In this document: piece after piece, positions 6,735 through 16,026 of the stretch
How positions within the stretch are numbered: position 1 is the stretch's first letter
Layout of the letters: each line of letters starts with the position of its first letter
DNA from: Butyrivibrio hungatei DSM 14810
GTDB taxonomy: Bacteria > Bacillota > Clostridia > Lachnospirales > Lachnospiraceae
Direction: 5' to 3'
Length of the DNA stretch: 64,000 bases
Assembly (NCBI RefSeq): GCF_900143205.1
Contig: NZ_FRDH01000004.1
Coordinates: forward strand, 1 to 64,000
Notes under the pieces: generated by a model
What the model was told of the DNA's origin: nothing
What the model saw: only the letters and a program-made list of their open reading frames with translations
The model's database searches: none
Position numbers and translations under genes: made by a program

Positions 6735-7550
6735 ATGAATAAAAGAGCAAAGAACCATTTATTATGCGAAAAGAAGCCCTATATCGCAGTTGTACTCAGC
6801 ATCATTATTCCGTCGGCTTTTATAGCTGTAGGAGGATCATTAGGTCAAAAGATTTCTGAAGAAGGCGGAAATATAGGAATTTGCATTGCTGCGGCAATAA
6901 TGATGATCATCTTTAAGGTTTGGTTTTCTCCAGAATTTAAAGGATTCGTGAAAGCGGAAACTTCGGCAAAAGACATTTGCATAATAATACTTCCGTTCAT
7001 TGCTCTTCTTATATTTACATTGATCACGCCTTTGTGTATGGGAGTACCATTTTATTTCAATCCATCATTTAAAGCAATCACTATGGGGCTTTCTGCTGGA
7101 TTCGGAGAAGAGACAATGTTCAGATTATTGGCTCTGGCACTTATCATGAGATATGTTAAGAGATCAAAAAGACTTGTTGCAGTGATCTTATTATCTGTGA
7201 TCTTCGGCTTGATGCATTTAGGTAACATCTTAGAGGGGGCGGATATGCTTATGAGCCTGATACAGGTGATTCATGCAACTTTTTTGGGGCTTTTGTTTTC
7301 TGAATTGTTCTTAATGACTGGTAGCGTAATATTTCCAATATTTGCACACGGTTTGTTCGACTATATTTGTTTTGTAACGGATCCATACCTTTCCGCGGAA
7401 GGCATACTTACACAGCAGTATAACACGGGACGACTGGTGTATGACATTATAGTGGCTGCAATCATTGGTATATTCGCACTTTATTTGTTGAGCAAAAACA
7501 AGATGGCAAAAGCTTGTGAAATATGGGATAAGAAGTGGAACCAAGTATGA
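6735..7550 (+). CDS. CPBP-family intramembrane metalloprotease
   Basis: A 271-residue membrane protein with about eight hydrophobic segments. The CPBP (Abi/CAAX protease) signature is complete: EETMFR at residues 125-130, H161 in FGLMHLGN, and HGLFD at 205-209. In Gram-positive bacteria such proteins often act in bacteriocin self-immunity or membrane-peptide processing. The ATG at 6735 follows ACAGGAGG. It is the first gene of a tightly packed group of four, with ATGA overlaps into the next two. The substrate is unknown. A second CPBP gene lies at 14290. Confidence 0.85.
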   Translation: MNKRAKNHLLCEKKPYIAVVLSIIIPSAFIAVGGSLGQKISEEGGNIGICIAAAIMMIIFKVWFSPEFKGFVKAETSAKDICIIILPFIALLIFTLITPLCMGVPFYFNPSFKAITMGLSAGFGEETMFRLLALALIMRYVKRSKRLVAVILLSVIFGLMHLGNILEGADMLMSLIQVIHATFLGLLFSELFLMTGSVIFPIFAHGLFDYICFVTDPYLSAEGILTQQYNTGRLVYDIIVAAIIGIFALYLLSKNKMAKACEIWDKKWNQV

Positions 7551-8119
7551 ATGATACATTATACAAGCCCCAAAATCAGGGAATACAGATTCAGCTTCGT
7601 CGTTATAGGGATAGTTTGGCTATAAGTGGCGGGATGGTGATCATCATGTCAATATGGGATATCATCAAGCTATTTATTGTTTTTTTCCTGGGGGAAGATA
7701 CAATTGCAAAACATATTGAAATAGCAATGAATCAAGGCGGCATCATGACTATTGGCACTGAATTTGAGAAGTTTGTGAAGATCATTTCGTGGATAGTAGT
7801 TCTTCTGATACTTTTTCTTTTTTGTGCTATAGCTTTTTTGTACCATCTGTACATTGGTTTAAATGCCTATAGAGTGGGACGACAGACTGCCAAAAAGTGT
7901 AACAGGCTTTATCTTGTGCTTTCTTTCCTTAGCGCAATATTTACTGGAATGTTGATAATATCGAATATTTTCTATTTTTTTAATTCCACAGATTCAAGCG
8001 GAAATATAGACTTGGCCTTTTTTATTATGGAAGTTACAGCGTTTGTTAATTACATATTGATTTTGTATGCGGCTTATAAAATCAGAAAACTTGAAAAGAT
8101 AGAGTGGGGAACTAGATGA
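7547..8119 (+). CDS. Membrane protein of unknown function (190 aa)
   Basis: A 190-residue protein with about four transmembrane segments and a basic C-terminal tail. The chosen ATG overlaps the previous stop (ATGA); a GTG at 7535 is an alternative. Its own stop overlaps the next start by four bases. I do not recognise the family. Coupled translation with a CPBP protease and a HdeD-like protein suggests a shared membrane function. Confidence 0.65.
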   Translation: MNDTLYKPQNQGIQIQLRRYRDSLAISGGMVIIMSIWDIIKLFIVFFLGEDTIAKHIEIAMNQGGIMTIGTEFEKFVKIISWIVVLLILFLFCAIAFLYHLYIGLNAYRVGRQTAKKCNRLYLVLSFLSAIFTGMLIISNIFYFFNSTDSSGNIDLAFFIMEVTAFVNYILILYAAYKIRKLEKIEWGTR

Positions 8120-8646
8120 CGATCTGGAAAAAAATAGAAAACATCATTTCGGCTGTTTCAATGATCCTCATAGGCATTGCATTGCTTGTTTTTGGCGAAA
8201 AAGCATATATGGCTATTATTGGGGTGTTTTCTTTAAGCTTGGAGATAAGGGGCATTCGTAAGCTTTGGTATTATTTCAGCATGGCTCGTTACATGGTAGG
8301 TGGACGGAATATTCTGTTTCTTGGGATCTTATACTTTGATTTTGGAGTATTAACCGGATCTCTTGTGTGGGTACCAAAAGTATATGTCCTTATGTACTTA
8401 GCAGGAACACTTGCGTTTTCAGGCATAGTGAACCTCATTGGTGCAAATGAGGCCAGAAGAATACAAAGCTCTTGGAAAATTAAGACTTTCCAGGGGCTGG
8501 TTAAGATCCTGGTTGCTGCTAGCTGCCTGATCTTTATGAGAAGTGGAGCGAGAGTTGTGAGTATTTGTGCAATAGGCTTCATTCTTTCAGCAGTCATAAG
8601 TATAGCTAATACTTTCCGCCGTCAACAGGTTATAACTATTGGTTAA
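8116..8646 (+). CDS. HdeD/DUF308-like membrane protein
   Basis: A 176-residue protein with five or six closely spaced transmembrane helices in a repeated helix-pair pattern. Gly- and aromatic-rich turns (for example GILYFDFGVLTGSLVW) resemble the HdeD/DUF308 family, whose role in Firmicutes is not settled. It starts by ATGA overlap with the upstream gene. Family placement is by style only. Confidence 0.55.
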   Translation: MTIWKKIENIISAVSMILIGIALLVFGEKAYMAIIGVFSLSLEIRGIRKLWYYFSMARYMVGGRNILFLGILYFDFGVLTGSLVWVPKVYVLMYLAGTLAFSGIVNLIGANEARRIQSSWKIKTFQGLVKILVAASCLIFMRSGARVVSICAIGFILSAVISIANTFRRQQVITIG

Positions 8647-8658
8647 ACAGGAGAAAAA

Positions 8659-9741
8659 ATGCAGGGAGATTTTCATTATTATGCTACATACTGCGCTGCA
8701 TTGCTGGCTGGATACGATCATAAAAGCAGCCTTGATATATGTTATGGGGCCCAGTTAGTTGATCACTGTTCAAGGACTTGGCTGAAAAAGACAGGGGGAC
8801 CATCAGCGGCAGCCACCACCCAGTTACAGGCAGAGCTATTACAGGCAAGAACAGACCAGATAGGTTTGTGCGATATAACAAGAATCTGGTCAGCTTTTCA
8901 TTTTTTGCCTAAAGATCTATATGCAGATGTAGATAAGGGCTCAAAGAATTATAAAGATAAATACCGATTGATATGCGGGCCGAATGGCAATCTATTGGTG
9001 GATACAGTGAAAAATGCAAAGGGCAGGGGCTTGGAAGCTGCTGGAATTGCCATGCATGTTCTAGCTGATACCTGGGCTCATACATTTTTTGCAGGAACTC
9101 CTTCATTGGTAATAAATAACACAAACTGGTACTTTTATGAACTTTTTCCAGAGAATGGCTCAGAGCCAGAACGTAGACGGATCGAGTTTTCTCATAATCC
9201 AACTGCATCGGAGGACGTGGATAAACCAGTATACGTTAGTAGTGTATATCAGTCATATGAGAATTCAATTATGAATCTGGGGCATGGACGTGCCGGACAT
9301 TTGCCCGATTATAGTTACATCAGATATGTTTATCTGCCGGCATGGGGAGACTACAAAGAAATTATCAAGGATAATCCACATGATTATGAGCATGCTTTTG
9401 CTCAGATGGTATATGCTCTGAGTTACCTCAATGGGGAGATAGATGTGTTTGAAAAAGATACTTATGCCTGGGACAATATTCAGCCACATCTTGATAGGAT
9501 TCGCGGGATAATTGCAAAAAGACAGGTTTATGCTTCAGCTGACTGGAAGGCCCTGGGGGAAAGCATTTCCGGGGAAAAAATTCCGGATTTTGATATGGAC
9601 GGATATGTCGATCTGTATCTGCTAGCCGGGGATAAGTCAGACACATATCTTGGTCGTTTCTTTGAAGCAGCTCTTTCACATAAAAAGATGATAGCTGGAA
9701 AGATAATGGAATCAGGCAATAAGCTTGTGGGTGTTTTATAG
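8659..9741 (+). CDS. DUF6765-like protein, all-alpha, His-rich
   Basis: A 360-residue protein without signal peptide. The N-terminal sequence QGDFHYYATYCAALLAGY and later AMHVLADTWAHTFFAG resemble proteins annotated as DUF6765, a helical family whose His/Asp spacing recalls phospholipase C/S1-P1-type metal sites. H6, H130 and H137 together with nearby Asp residues could bind metal. RBS ACAGGAG precedes the ATG. The gene follows the HdeD-like gene by 12 bp and is 22 bp before the M13 peptidase gene, so probably one transcript. The enzymatic role is unproven. Confidence 0.55.
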   Translation: MQGDFHYYATYCAALLAGYDHKSSLDICYGAQLVDHCSRTWLKKTGGPSAAATTQLQAELLQARTDQIGLCDITRIWSAFHFLPKDLYADVDKGSKNYKDKYRLICGPNGNLLVDTVKNAKGRGLEAAGIAMHVLADTWAHTFFAGTPSLVINNTNWYFYELFPENGSEPERRRIEFSHNPTASEDVDKPVYVSSVYQSYENSIMNLGHGRAGHLPDYSYIRYVYLPAWGDYKEIIKDNPHDYEHAFAQMVYALSYLNGEIDVFEKDTYAWDNIQPHLDRIRGIIAKRQVYASADWKALGESISGEKIPDFDMDGYVDLYLLAGDKSDTYLGRFFEAALSHKKMIAGKIMESGNKLVGVL

Positions 9742-9763
9742 ATGAGATAGGAGAAGGTAGTCA

Positions 9764-11896
9764 ATGAGAGAAAACAAATGGAATATATTCAGAAGAACTA
9801 CATCAGTGTTTCTTATGACCGCTCTGATACTCGTGTCTGTAGGATGTGGAGATGGCAGTGACGAGACAGAAGATGTTTCTGGAACACCTGGAGGAGGAAA
9901 GTGGGTTGATTCCGATGTGATCGGCGTGGTTGGGGCGGAAGACAACATACGGCTTCAGGACGACTTTGCTGCGGCTGCAAATAAAGACTATATTTTGTCT
10001 GCAGTTATAGATCCAGCTTATGAAGAGGCCAGTATAGTTCTTGATGCATCCAAGCTGATATACGAAAGATGTATGGCGATTGCCTCTGATGATACTATGA
10101 CAGGTACCAATGCAGAAAAGTACAAGTCTTTGGTAAAGCTATACTCTGATTGGGATGAGAGAAATAAGCTTGGAGTAGAACCGCTTAAAAAATATATTTC
10201 AGACATACAAAGCATATCTTCTATAAGTGAACTTACAGATTATCAGGGAAGTCTTGAGAAAAATCCCTTTGGCCTTGGGCTATTGATACCGGATTCCATA
10301 GGACCGCAACTGCAGTTTCCGGACAAGAGTACACTAAACCTCAAGGCACCAGCTCTTTCTCTCGGATCTGCCTCTTCTTACGTGGAATATACAAGTAGCA
10401 CATTAGCAGCCAAGGAAAGATGCGATGATGTAATTGGCTATTATCTTGGACGACTTGGTTTTTCTGAAAAAGAGATCAAAGACATCATAAAAGGCAATTA
10501 CAGAATAGAGACATATATCGCCAGAAACAGTAATATGGATTATTTCGGCGTAAGAGAAATGTTTACACAGGCTCAAAATAACAGAGAAGGGATAGATGCC
10601 TTACAAGGGGGCTATCCGCTCTTACAGATATTAGATAGCAGAGGCTACTCCAGATGCAATAGTTTTTACGTGGATTATACATATCTTAAGTCTCTATCCG
10701 GGATTTATAGCGAAAAGAATCTTAAGGATATTAAGGCATTTCTTATAGTACATACCATTGATTCGATCAAGTATCTTCTTGATCGCGAATCATATGAAAA
10801 GATGGTTGCCCTTTATAACCCAAGCACCGGCAGCCAGGAGGGATTATCAGATGGCCAGTGCAGCGTCCTCTTTAGAAATGATATGAAAATCTGCGGATTT
10901 CTTCCATTGTTAGATACTTTATACCTGGAAAAATATTTTAAGGACAGCGAAAAGACAGATCGGGTAGAGGAATTTACTGGCGCGCTGATAAAGGTTTATT
11001 CACAAATACTTGATGAAGAAGACTGGATGTCAGAGGATACCAAAACTGCTGCAAAAGAAAAATTGCAAAATATGGCTCTGCACCTTGTAAAGCCTGATAA
11101 TGTTGCTGATTATTCGGCAGCGGAGATAAGATCCTACGAGGAAGGAGGCAACCTTGTTGAGGCTGCAGCTGAGGGCAGGCGCATGTTGGAAGCTCACAGG
11201 GCTGCTATAAGTAAGAATCCAGACTGGGACAGATTTAAGTGGGATATCTATGATACAGGTAAAACTACTACCGAGGTTAACTGCGTATATTATACAGGAG
11301 AAAACGGCATCTATATAATGGCAGGTTACTTAGCCATGTGTGATGCGGCATTCGGAGAAGATGCATCACTTGAGCAGTTTGCTGGAATCGTAGGAACTAC
11401 TATTGGCCATGAGATAACTCATGGATTTGATTCTAACGGAACAAAGTTTGATCTGTACGGACGTCAGTTCGATGAAAATATAATCCCTATCGACTGGATG
11501 GCGGTACAGGACAGGTCAAAGATGGATGAAAAAGCATCAAAGCTTGCCGGTTATTTTTCACTGGCAAGACCTATTCCTGGGATGCAGAAAGTAAATGGAA
11601 ACAATATAAAAGATGAAGCCATAGCTGATATGGGAGGCATCAAGTCAGTTCTATATGTGGCAAGGGATTTACCTGATTTTGATTATGACGAGTTTTTCAG
11701 GGCCTTTGCAAGGCAATATGCACAGCAGACAACTAAGGAAAGCGAGCTTGGCACAATGAGAGGTGACGTACATCCTCTTCCTTTCCTCAGAATAAACATT
11801 ATGCTCCAACAATATGATGAATTCATTGAAACCTATGATATTAAGCCGGGAGATGGAATGTACTTAAACCCGGAAAAAAGAGTCAATGTCTGGTGA
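9764..11896 (+). CDS. M13 (neprilysin/PepO-type) metallopeptidase lipoprotein
   Basis: A 710-residue zinc peptidase of the M13 family, full length for the family, expected to be lipid-anchored outside the membrane (signal peptide, lipobox SVG-Cys28). The zinc site is intact: HEITH at 549-553, and DEAIAD giving E618 and D622. The C-terminus ends in the family's typical RVNVW. The substrate-binding segment that is usually NAYY reads NCVYY, and the usual PAG reads MAG, so peptide specificity may differ. Such enzymes cleave short peptides. Lying between two CPBP proteases and beside an ABC exporter, it may process or destroy peptides (inference). RBS GGAGAAGG. Confidence 0.9.
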   Translation: MRENKWNIFRRTTSVFLMTALILVSVGCGDGSDETEDVSGTPGGGKWVDSDVIGVVGAEDNIRLQDDFAAAANKDYILSAVIDPAYEEASIVLDASKLIYERCMAIASDDTMTGTNAEKYKSLVKLYSDWDERNKLGVEPLKKYISDIQSISSISELTDYQGSLEKNPFGLGLLIPDSIGPQLQFPDKSTLNLKAPALSLGSASSYVEYTSSTLAAKERCDDVIGYYLGRLGFSEKEIKDIIKGNYRIETYIARNSNMDYFGVREMFTQAQNNREGIDALQGGYPLLQILDSRGYSRCNSFYVDYTYLKSLSGIYSEKNLKDIKAFLIVHTIDSIKYLLDRESYEKMVALYNPSTGSQEGLSDGQCSVLFRNDMKICGFLPLLDTLYLEKYFKDSEKTDRVEEFTGALIKVYSQILDEEDWMSEDTKTAAKEKLQNMALHLVKPDNVADYSAAEIRSYEEGGNLVEAAAEGRRMLEAHRAAISKNPDWDRFKWDIYDTGKTTTEVNCVYYTGENGIYIMAGYLAMCDAAFGEDASLEQFAGIVGTTIGHEITHGFDSNGTKFDLYGRQFDENIIPIDWMAVQDRSKMDEKASKLAGYFSLARPIPGMQKVNGNNIKDEAIADMGGIKSVLYVARDLPDFDYDEFFRAFARQYAQQTTKESELGTMRGDVHPLPFLRINIMLQQYDEFIETYDIKPGDGMYLNPEKRVNVW

Positions 11897-11951
11897 TGGC
11901 TTATCCAGATATATCCAGATAATAAACTTTCGTTTTTAAAGGAGACTAATT

Positions 11952-12797
11952 ATGGGATCAGAGATTTCAAATGCAGCAATAAGGCTTGATAACATAATCA
12001 AAAGCTATGGTAAGCATGATGTACTAAAAGGTGTCACCATGCAGGTTAATAAAGGCGATATCTACGGCCTGATAGGTAAAAATGGCGCAGGAAAAACCAC
12101 CATATTCAAGATGATTCTTGGATTGTCGGAATACACTTCCGGCACTGTTTCCATAGATGGCTCAAAGAATCGAAAAGAGCTGTTTGAAGGCAGGTCAAAG
12201 GTTGGATTTTTTGTGGGATCCAATTTCTACGGATACCTTTCAGGACGAGCAAATCTTGAATACTATGCAGCTGCAAAGGGGCTCAAAGGAAAAGCTCTAA
12301 AGCAGGAAGTGGACCGTGTTCTCAAGGTTGTAGGTCTTACAGACGGCAAGGAGAATCAGAAAGCCAAGGGATATTCCCTTGGAATGAAACAGCGTCTTGG
12401 AATAGGAAATGCGATCCTTGGAAATCCTGACATTCTAATTCTTGACGAACCGACCAACGGCCTGGATCCTCAGGGTATAGCTGATATCCGGCATATGATA
12501 CGCAGGTTCAGGGATGAGTTTGGTATGACAGTCATAGTGTCAAGCCATATTCTTGGTGAACTGGAGAATACTGCGGATCGTTTCGGTATAGTACACAACG
12601 GAGTTATAGCAAAAGAGATAACACAGGATGACCTTTCTGCAAAGCGCCCTGAAGTAGAACTGACAGTTTCTGCAGGTAATCTGGAAAGAGCCAAAAGTAT
12701 TCTTAAAGAAAATGGTATTGATATCCTGAAAGAAGGAAAAGAAAAAGTTACTTTGGAAGACTATTACTTTGAACTCATTGGAGGATCAGCAGAATGA
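11952..12797 (+). CDS. ABC exporter ATPase, BcrA-type
   Basis: A 281-residue ATP-binding subunit. Walker A GKNGAGKTT spans 42-50, the signature is YSLGMKQR, and Walker B is ILILDEPTNGLD followed by a switch His in SSHILGEL. The ~60-residue C-terminal extension is typical of bacitracin/lantibiotic-resistance and multidrug ABC-2 exporters. RBS AAAGGAGA. Its stop overlaps the start of the first permease by four bases. Confidence 0.9.
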   Translation: MGSEISNAAIRLDNIIKSYGKHDVLKGVTMQVNKGDIYGLIGKNGAGKTTIFKMILGLSEYTSGTVSIDGSKNRKELFEGRSKVGFFVGSNFYGYLSGRANLEYYAAAKGLKGKALKQEVDRVLKVVGLTDGKENQKAKGYSLGMKQRLGIGNAILGNPDILILDEPTNGLDPQGIADIRHMIRRFRDEFGMTVIVSSHILGELENTADRFGIVHNGVIAKEITQDDLSAKRPEVELTVSAGNLERAKSILKENGIDILKEGKEKVTLEDYYFELIGGSAE

Positions 12798-13525
12798 GAA
12801 ATTTGTTAAGAGCAGATTTGAAACGTATCTTTCGAGTTGGCCTTATCTATGCAGGTCTTTTGCTTGCGCTGATCTATATCTCATATACAGTACTTGAAGG
12901 CGTTGTAAATGATGGCTCGATCGGACTGATAAATGGTGTGCAAAAATCACTTAGCGGAGCGCCTATGGCTCTTTTTATAGTCTTTCCCACATTCTATGCT
13001 GTTTTTGCACATGAGTTGTCTTCAAAATCCATGCAGACTGTGCTTGGTCATGGTATAACCAGGGATAAACTCATAATTGCCAAGCTCCTTGATGCCGCCA
13101 TCGTACTTCTTTGCCTGTATCTGGTCATAATTACAGTGGCTCTTATTGTAATAAATACAGGATCAGCAATCGTACTAAGCCCGCAGCAACAGGTGAATCT
13201 TATTATATTTATCCTTCTGAGGTGGCTTAGACATTTTGGATACATTGTCTTTTCTGCAATGATCATGTACATCTCTGGCTCGACAGTCCTTGGTATCATT
13301 GCATGTATTGCATTTACGGTTGTGTTTAAACTGGTGTTTAACATAGTAGAATTTTTTTCTTCACTTTCGTTATATGACTATACCTTTGACGGTATGCTTG
13401 ATTGGGCATATACCGGAATAGAAGTGGGAGCAGCCCCCTGGCAGCTTCTGCCTGCAGCCTGTTATCTTTTGGCAGCCCTGGCAATCACCACTTATTTTTT
13501 CCGGAGAAAGGAGTTTGACTTTTGA
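12794..13525 (+). CDS. ABC-2 type permease subunit 1
   Basis: A 243-residue protein with six predicted membrane helices and the ABC-2 layout: N-terminal cytoplasmic stretch, helix, and an extracytoplasmic segment ending HELSSKSMQTVLGHGITRDK, where the ATPase-coupling helix normally lies. It pairs with the next permease, which has the same motif, to form a heterodimer. It overlaps both neighbours by four bases. Confidence 0.85.
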   Translation: MRNLLRADLKRIFRVGLIYAGLLLALIYISYTVLEGVVNDGSIGLINGVQKSLSGAPMALFIVFPTFYAVFAHELSSKSMQTVLGHGITRDKLIIAKLLDAAIVLLCLYLVIITVALIVINTGSAIVLSPQQQVNLIIFILLRWLRHFGYIVFSAMIMYISGSTVLGIIACIAFTVVFKLVFNIVEFFSSLSLYDYTFDGMLDWAYTGIEVGAAPWQLLPAACYLLAALAITTYFFRRKEFDF

Positions 13526-14265
13526 AAAATCTAATTTTTGCAGATGTGAAAAGAATCCTGAGAAAACCGTCATATTGGATCGTGCTTGGAATTTGCCTCC
13601 TTATTTCACTCTTATGGACTATTCAATCAAAGGGCGATGGGCTCAGCGGACTTTCATTTGCTTCTAATCAGGGAACAGCTATAAAAACAATGAATCTGTT
13701 TATTGGAATTGCCATATATGTGAGTGTATATGCTGATGAGTTCACGTCAAATTCTATGCAGTGCCTCATTGGAAGAGGAATTTCCAGAAGGAGGCTTTTG
13801 ATTGCCAAGTTCATTAATTGTGTGATCGTAACCTTTATTTCATATGGAATCTATACTCTTTTCATCACCATTGTAGGTCTGGGAATGGGCGCGAAGATGA
13901 ATGCCTCAGAAAGTAGCTTTTTATATAGTTCAATACTGGTCAATGCCTTTACAGTTCTGGGCTATGCAACAATATCCATGATCATTCTTTTCTGGAGCAA
14001 GAATGTTGCCTATGCAACACTGGTGGATGCATTCCTGCTTTTTGCAGGAGATACGCTGTTGAGCGGCCTGAATGTTATTCCAGTGATCAACCTTTTGCAT
14101 ATAGACAGGCATATTTTTGCACATGCCCTGGAGTGTGCAAAGGTAGACTTGCTGCTTACCGGTGGCACGGCAATCTTTACACTGCTTTGGCATGTCGCAA
14201 AGATCTGCACTATTTCCATTATTTTGGCATATCTGCTCTTTAGGAAAAAAGAGCTGGATTTCTGA
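13522..14265 (+). CDS. ABC-2 type permease subunit 2
   Basis: A 247-residue protein, six membrane helices, with the matching segment DEFTSNSMQCLIGRGISRRRL. It starts with TTG inside the previous stop (TTGA), with GAGAAAGGAG as RBS. Both permeases end in a Phe/Arg-Lys-Glu-Phe/Leu-Asp-Phe pattern (RKEFDF, KKELDF), indicating an ancient duplication. Confidence 0.85.
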   Translation: MKNLIFADVKRILRKPSYWIVLGICLLISLLWTIQSKGDGLSGLSFASNQGTAIKTMNLFIGIAIYVSVYADEFTSNSMQCLIGRGISRRRLLIAKFINCVIVTFISYGIYTLFITIVGLGMGAKMNASESSFLYSSILVNAFTVLGYATISMIILFWSKNVAYATLVDAFLLFAGDTLLSGLNVIPVINLLHIDRHIFAHALECAKVDLLLTGGTAIFTLLWHVAKICTISIILAYLLFRKKELDF

Positions 14266-14289
14266 TATGATTCATTCAGGAGAATACCA

Positions 14290-15126
14290 ATGTTAAAAAA
14301 GTATATTGAATTCATGAAAAGATCTCCGCTGATAACTGCTGCGCTCTGCATAGTATATGTGGTTGTGTGCTTTAAAGCGGTGCCTGGAGAGTCGAATTTT
14401 CAGTTCTTTATAATAAGGACCATGCTTTGCGGAGCAGTGTGCTTTTTCTTGTACCAGATATCAGGAGATAAGACACTGACATCCTGCTATGTTTCCACTG
14501 GATATGTCATTGTGAATTCCATAGGATTTCTGGTGATGTCCCTGATCATGGGTTCAGTTTTGCTGATCTCTGGTATAGAAGATCAGGTTCCACTGAAAGA
14601 TAACCCGGTATTGGAAATTATCATCGTGTTTCTTATGTTCATGTCTGTGGGCCTTTTTGAAGAACTTGCTTTCAGGGCAGTTATAAACGATGCGATAATC
14701 TATAAGTTCAGGGAAAAGAAATATGTCTTTGCCCTAAGTGCTGTAGTATCTTCAGTAGTATTCGGAGCAGCACATATTGTGGGAGAATTCGATGCCACGT
14801 CCTCTATCGCATGGGGACAGGCTGTAGCCAAAACCTTGGAATCAGGCGTTTTTGGACTGGCCCTTCTTATACTGTATTGGAAGACCAGAAATATATGGGC
14901 CTGCGGTGTGACACATGGATTATTTGACTTTTTGGCTGGTTATACAGAAGGATTATTTGTTCCGGTGAATAATTCAGGTTCATCGTATATCAATACCGGT
15001 GAAGACGGAGTACAGATCCTTATTACATACTTTGTGATCGCTGCAATAAATACAGTCCTGACGTTTATTGTATGGAAGAAGGTTGGTAAGACTATCGACT
15101 TTGAAAAAATAAGGCGAGAGTGGTAG
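14290..15126 (+). CDS. CPBP-family intramembrane metalloprotease 2
   Basis: A 278-residue membrane protein with the full CPBP set: EELAFR at 124-129, H162 in VVFGAAHI, and HGLFD at 209-213. It follows the ABC exporter by 24 bp and ends at a strong terminator, so it closes the 6.7-15.1 kb group. CPBP proteins next to Bcr-type exporters are common in peptide-antibiotic immunity loci; no precursor peptide gene was seen here. Confidence 0.85.
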   Translation: MLKKYIEFMKRSPLITAALCIVYVVVCFKAVPGESNFQFFIIRTMLCGAVCFFLYQISGDKTLTSCYVSTGYVIVNSIGFLVMSLIMGSVLLISGIEDQVPLKDNPVLEIIIVFLMFMSVGLFEELAFRAVINDAIIYKFREKKYVFALSAVVSSVVFGAAHIVGEFDATSSIAWGQAVAKTLESGVFGLALLILYWKTRNIWACGVTHGLFDFLAGYTEGLFVPVNNSGSSYINTGEDGVQILITYFVIAAINTVLTFIVWKKVGKTIDFEKIRREW

Positions 15127-15158
15127 GGAATATCCAAAGATAATGTCTTTTAAAGAAT

Positions 15159-15186
15159 AAGACCGCAGTTATGCGGTCTTTTTTAT
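15159..15186 (+). terminator. Terminator after the second CPBP gene
   Basis: AAGACCGCA (15159-15167) pairs with TGCGGTCTT (15172-15180) across GTTA, followed by TTTT. The convergent minus-strand gene ends inside the T run. Confidence 0.85.
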
Positions 15187-15836
15187 ATCCTACTATGTAC
15201 TCTGTCCACGAAGAACCATATTCCCACTAGTATCAAGATCGATACTATGAAGAGATGAGACGAGGTTATCTGGAATTTGGAGGTAGATTCAGATTTTGGA
15301 ACACCGTCCTGGTAGAGGATGAGGCAATTTGCGATGGAATTGGCTTCAATGGTTATGGTGTCAGCTTCTTTATCTATGTCATTAAGTAGTGTACAAACTC
15401 CTTTGTTATTGGCAAGTACGTAGTACTCTCTGTTTTCTTTTCTGAGATATAATGGAACATCAAACTGGAACTCCACTGGTTCTTTTAACGAATCAACGCT
15501 GCTGTCTGAGTCTCCAATAGCCTTGGTGGAACGGGCATCAAAGAAAACTCCTTCACTTACCTTTCCAATCTCTTTTTCTATATTTGCAATTGCAACTTCA
15601 AATTGAGAAGAAACTTCAGCGGATGGAATCTCATCAGACATAACAAAAGTAAAGCTGACTTCTGCGTTTGAACCTTCATCGATGTAAGAAAGCTCTTTTG
15701 CCGTGAAACAGGAGTCAACTAATTGTTTATAGTCGCCAGCTCGTATGGCTGGGGGAGAAATTTCGGTTGTGCTTGCGGTGTTAAAGATGACTGTAACGGT
15801 ACCTTCACCGCGTGAGATCTGAGTAGACTCGTGCAT
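15183..15836 (-). CDS. Tail-anchored protein with surface-protein-like C-terminus
   Basis: A 217-residue protein. It ends in one membrane helix (LFIVSILILVGIWFFV) and a short basic tail. Before that is a segment like those preceding the anchor of Lachnospiraceae surface proteins (TITIEANSIANCLILYQDG). The start at 15836 is chosen because GGGAGG lies five bases before that ATG; an upstream in-frame ATG at 15902 has a poor site. With either start no signal peptide is seen, which is odd for a surface protein. It may be the surviving C-terminal part of a larger one, or a true tail-anchored protein. It is one of only two minus-strand genes. Confidence 0.5.
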   Translation of the reverse strand: MHESTQISRGEGTVTVIFNTASTTEISPPAIRAGDYKQLVDSCFTAKELSYIDEGSNAEVSFTFVMSDEIPSAEVSSQFEVAIANIEKEIGKVSEGVFFDARSTKAIGDSDSSVDSLKEPVEFQFDVPLYLRKENREYYVLANNKGVCTLLNDIDKEADTITIEANSIANCLILYQDGVPKSESTSKFQITSSHLFIVSILILVGIWFFVDRVHSRI

Positions 15837-16026
15837 GAGACCTCCCGAAAATACTGAGTAAGACGCTCTTTTTTGTAAATTAATGATACTATAAAAGCTC
15901 ATTTTCTTTGCTTAAAAAAGTGTAAAGAAAAAATAAGTTTTCTTTTTATAATTTGGTGATTTAGTGTACAATAAGATTAGTGTGGTAGTATAACGTAACC
16001 AATAGACTAGAAAATAGGAATACAAC

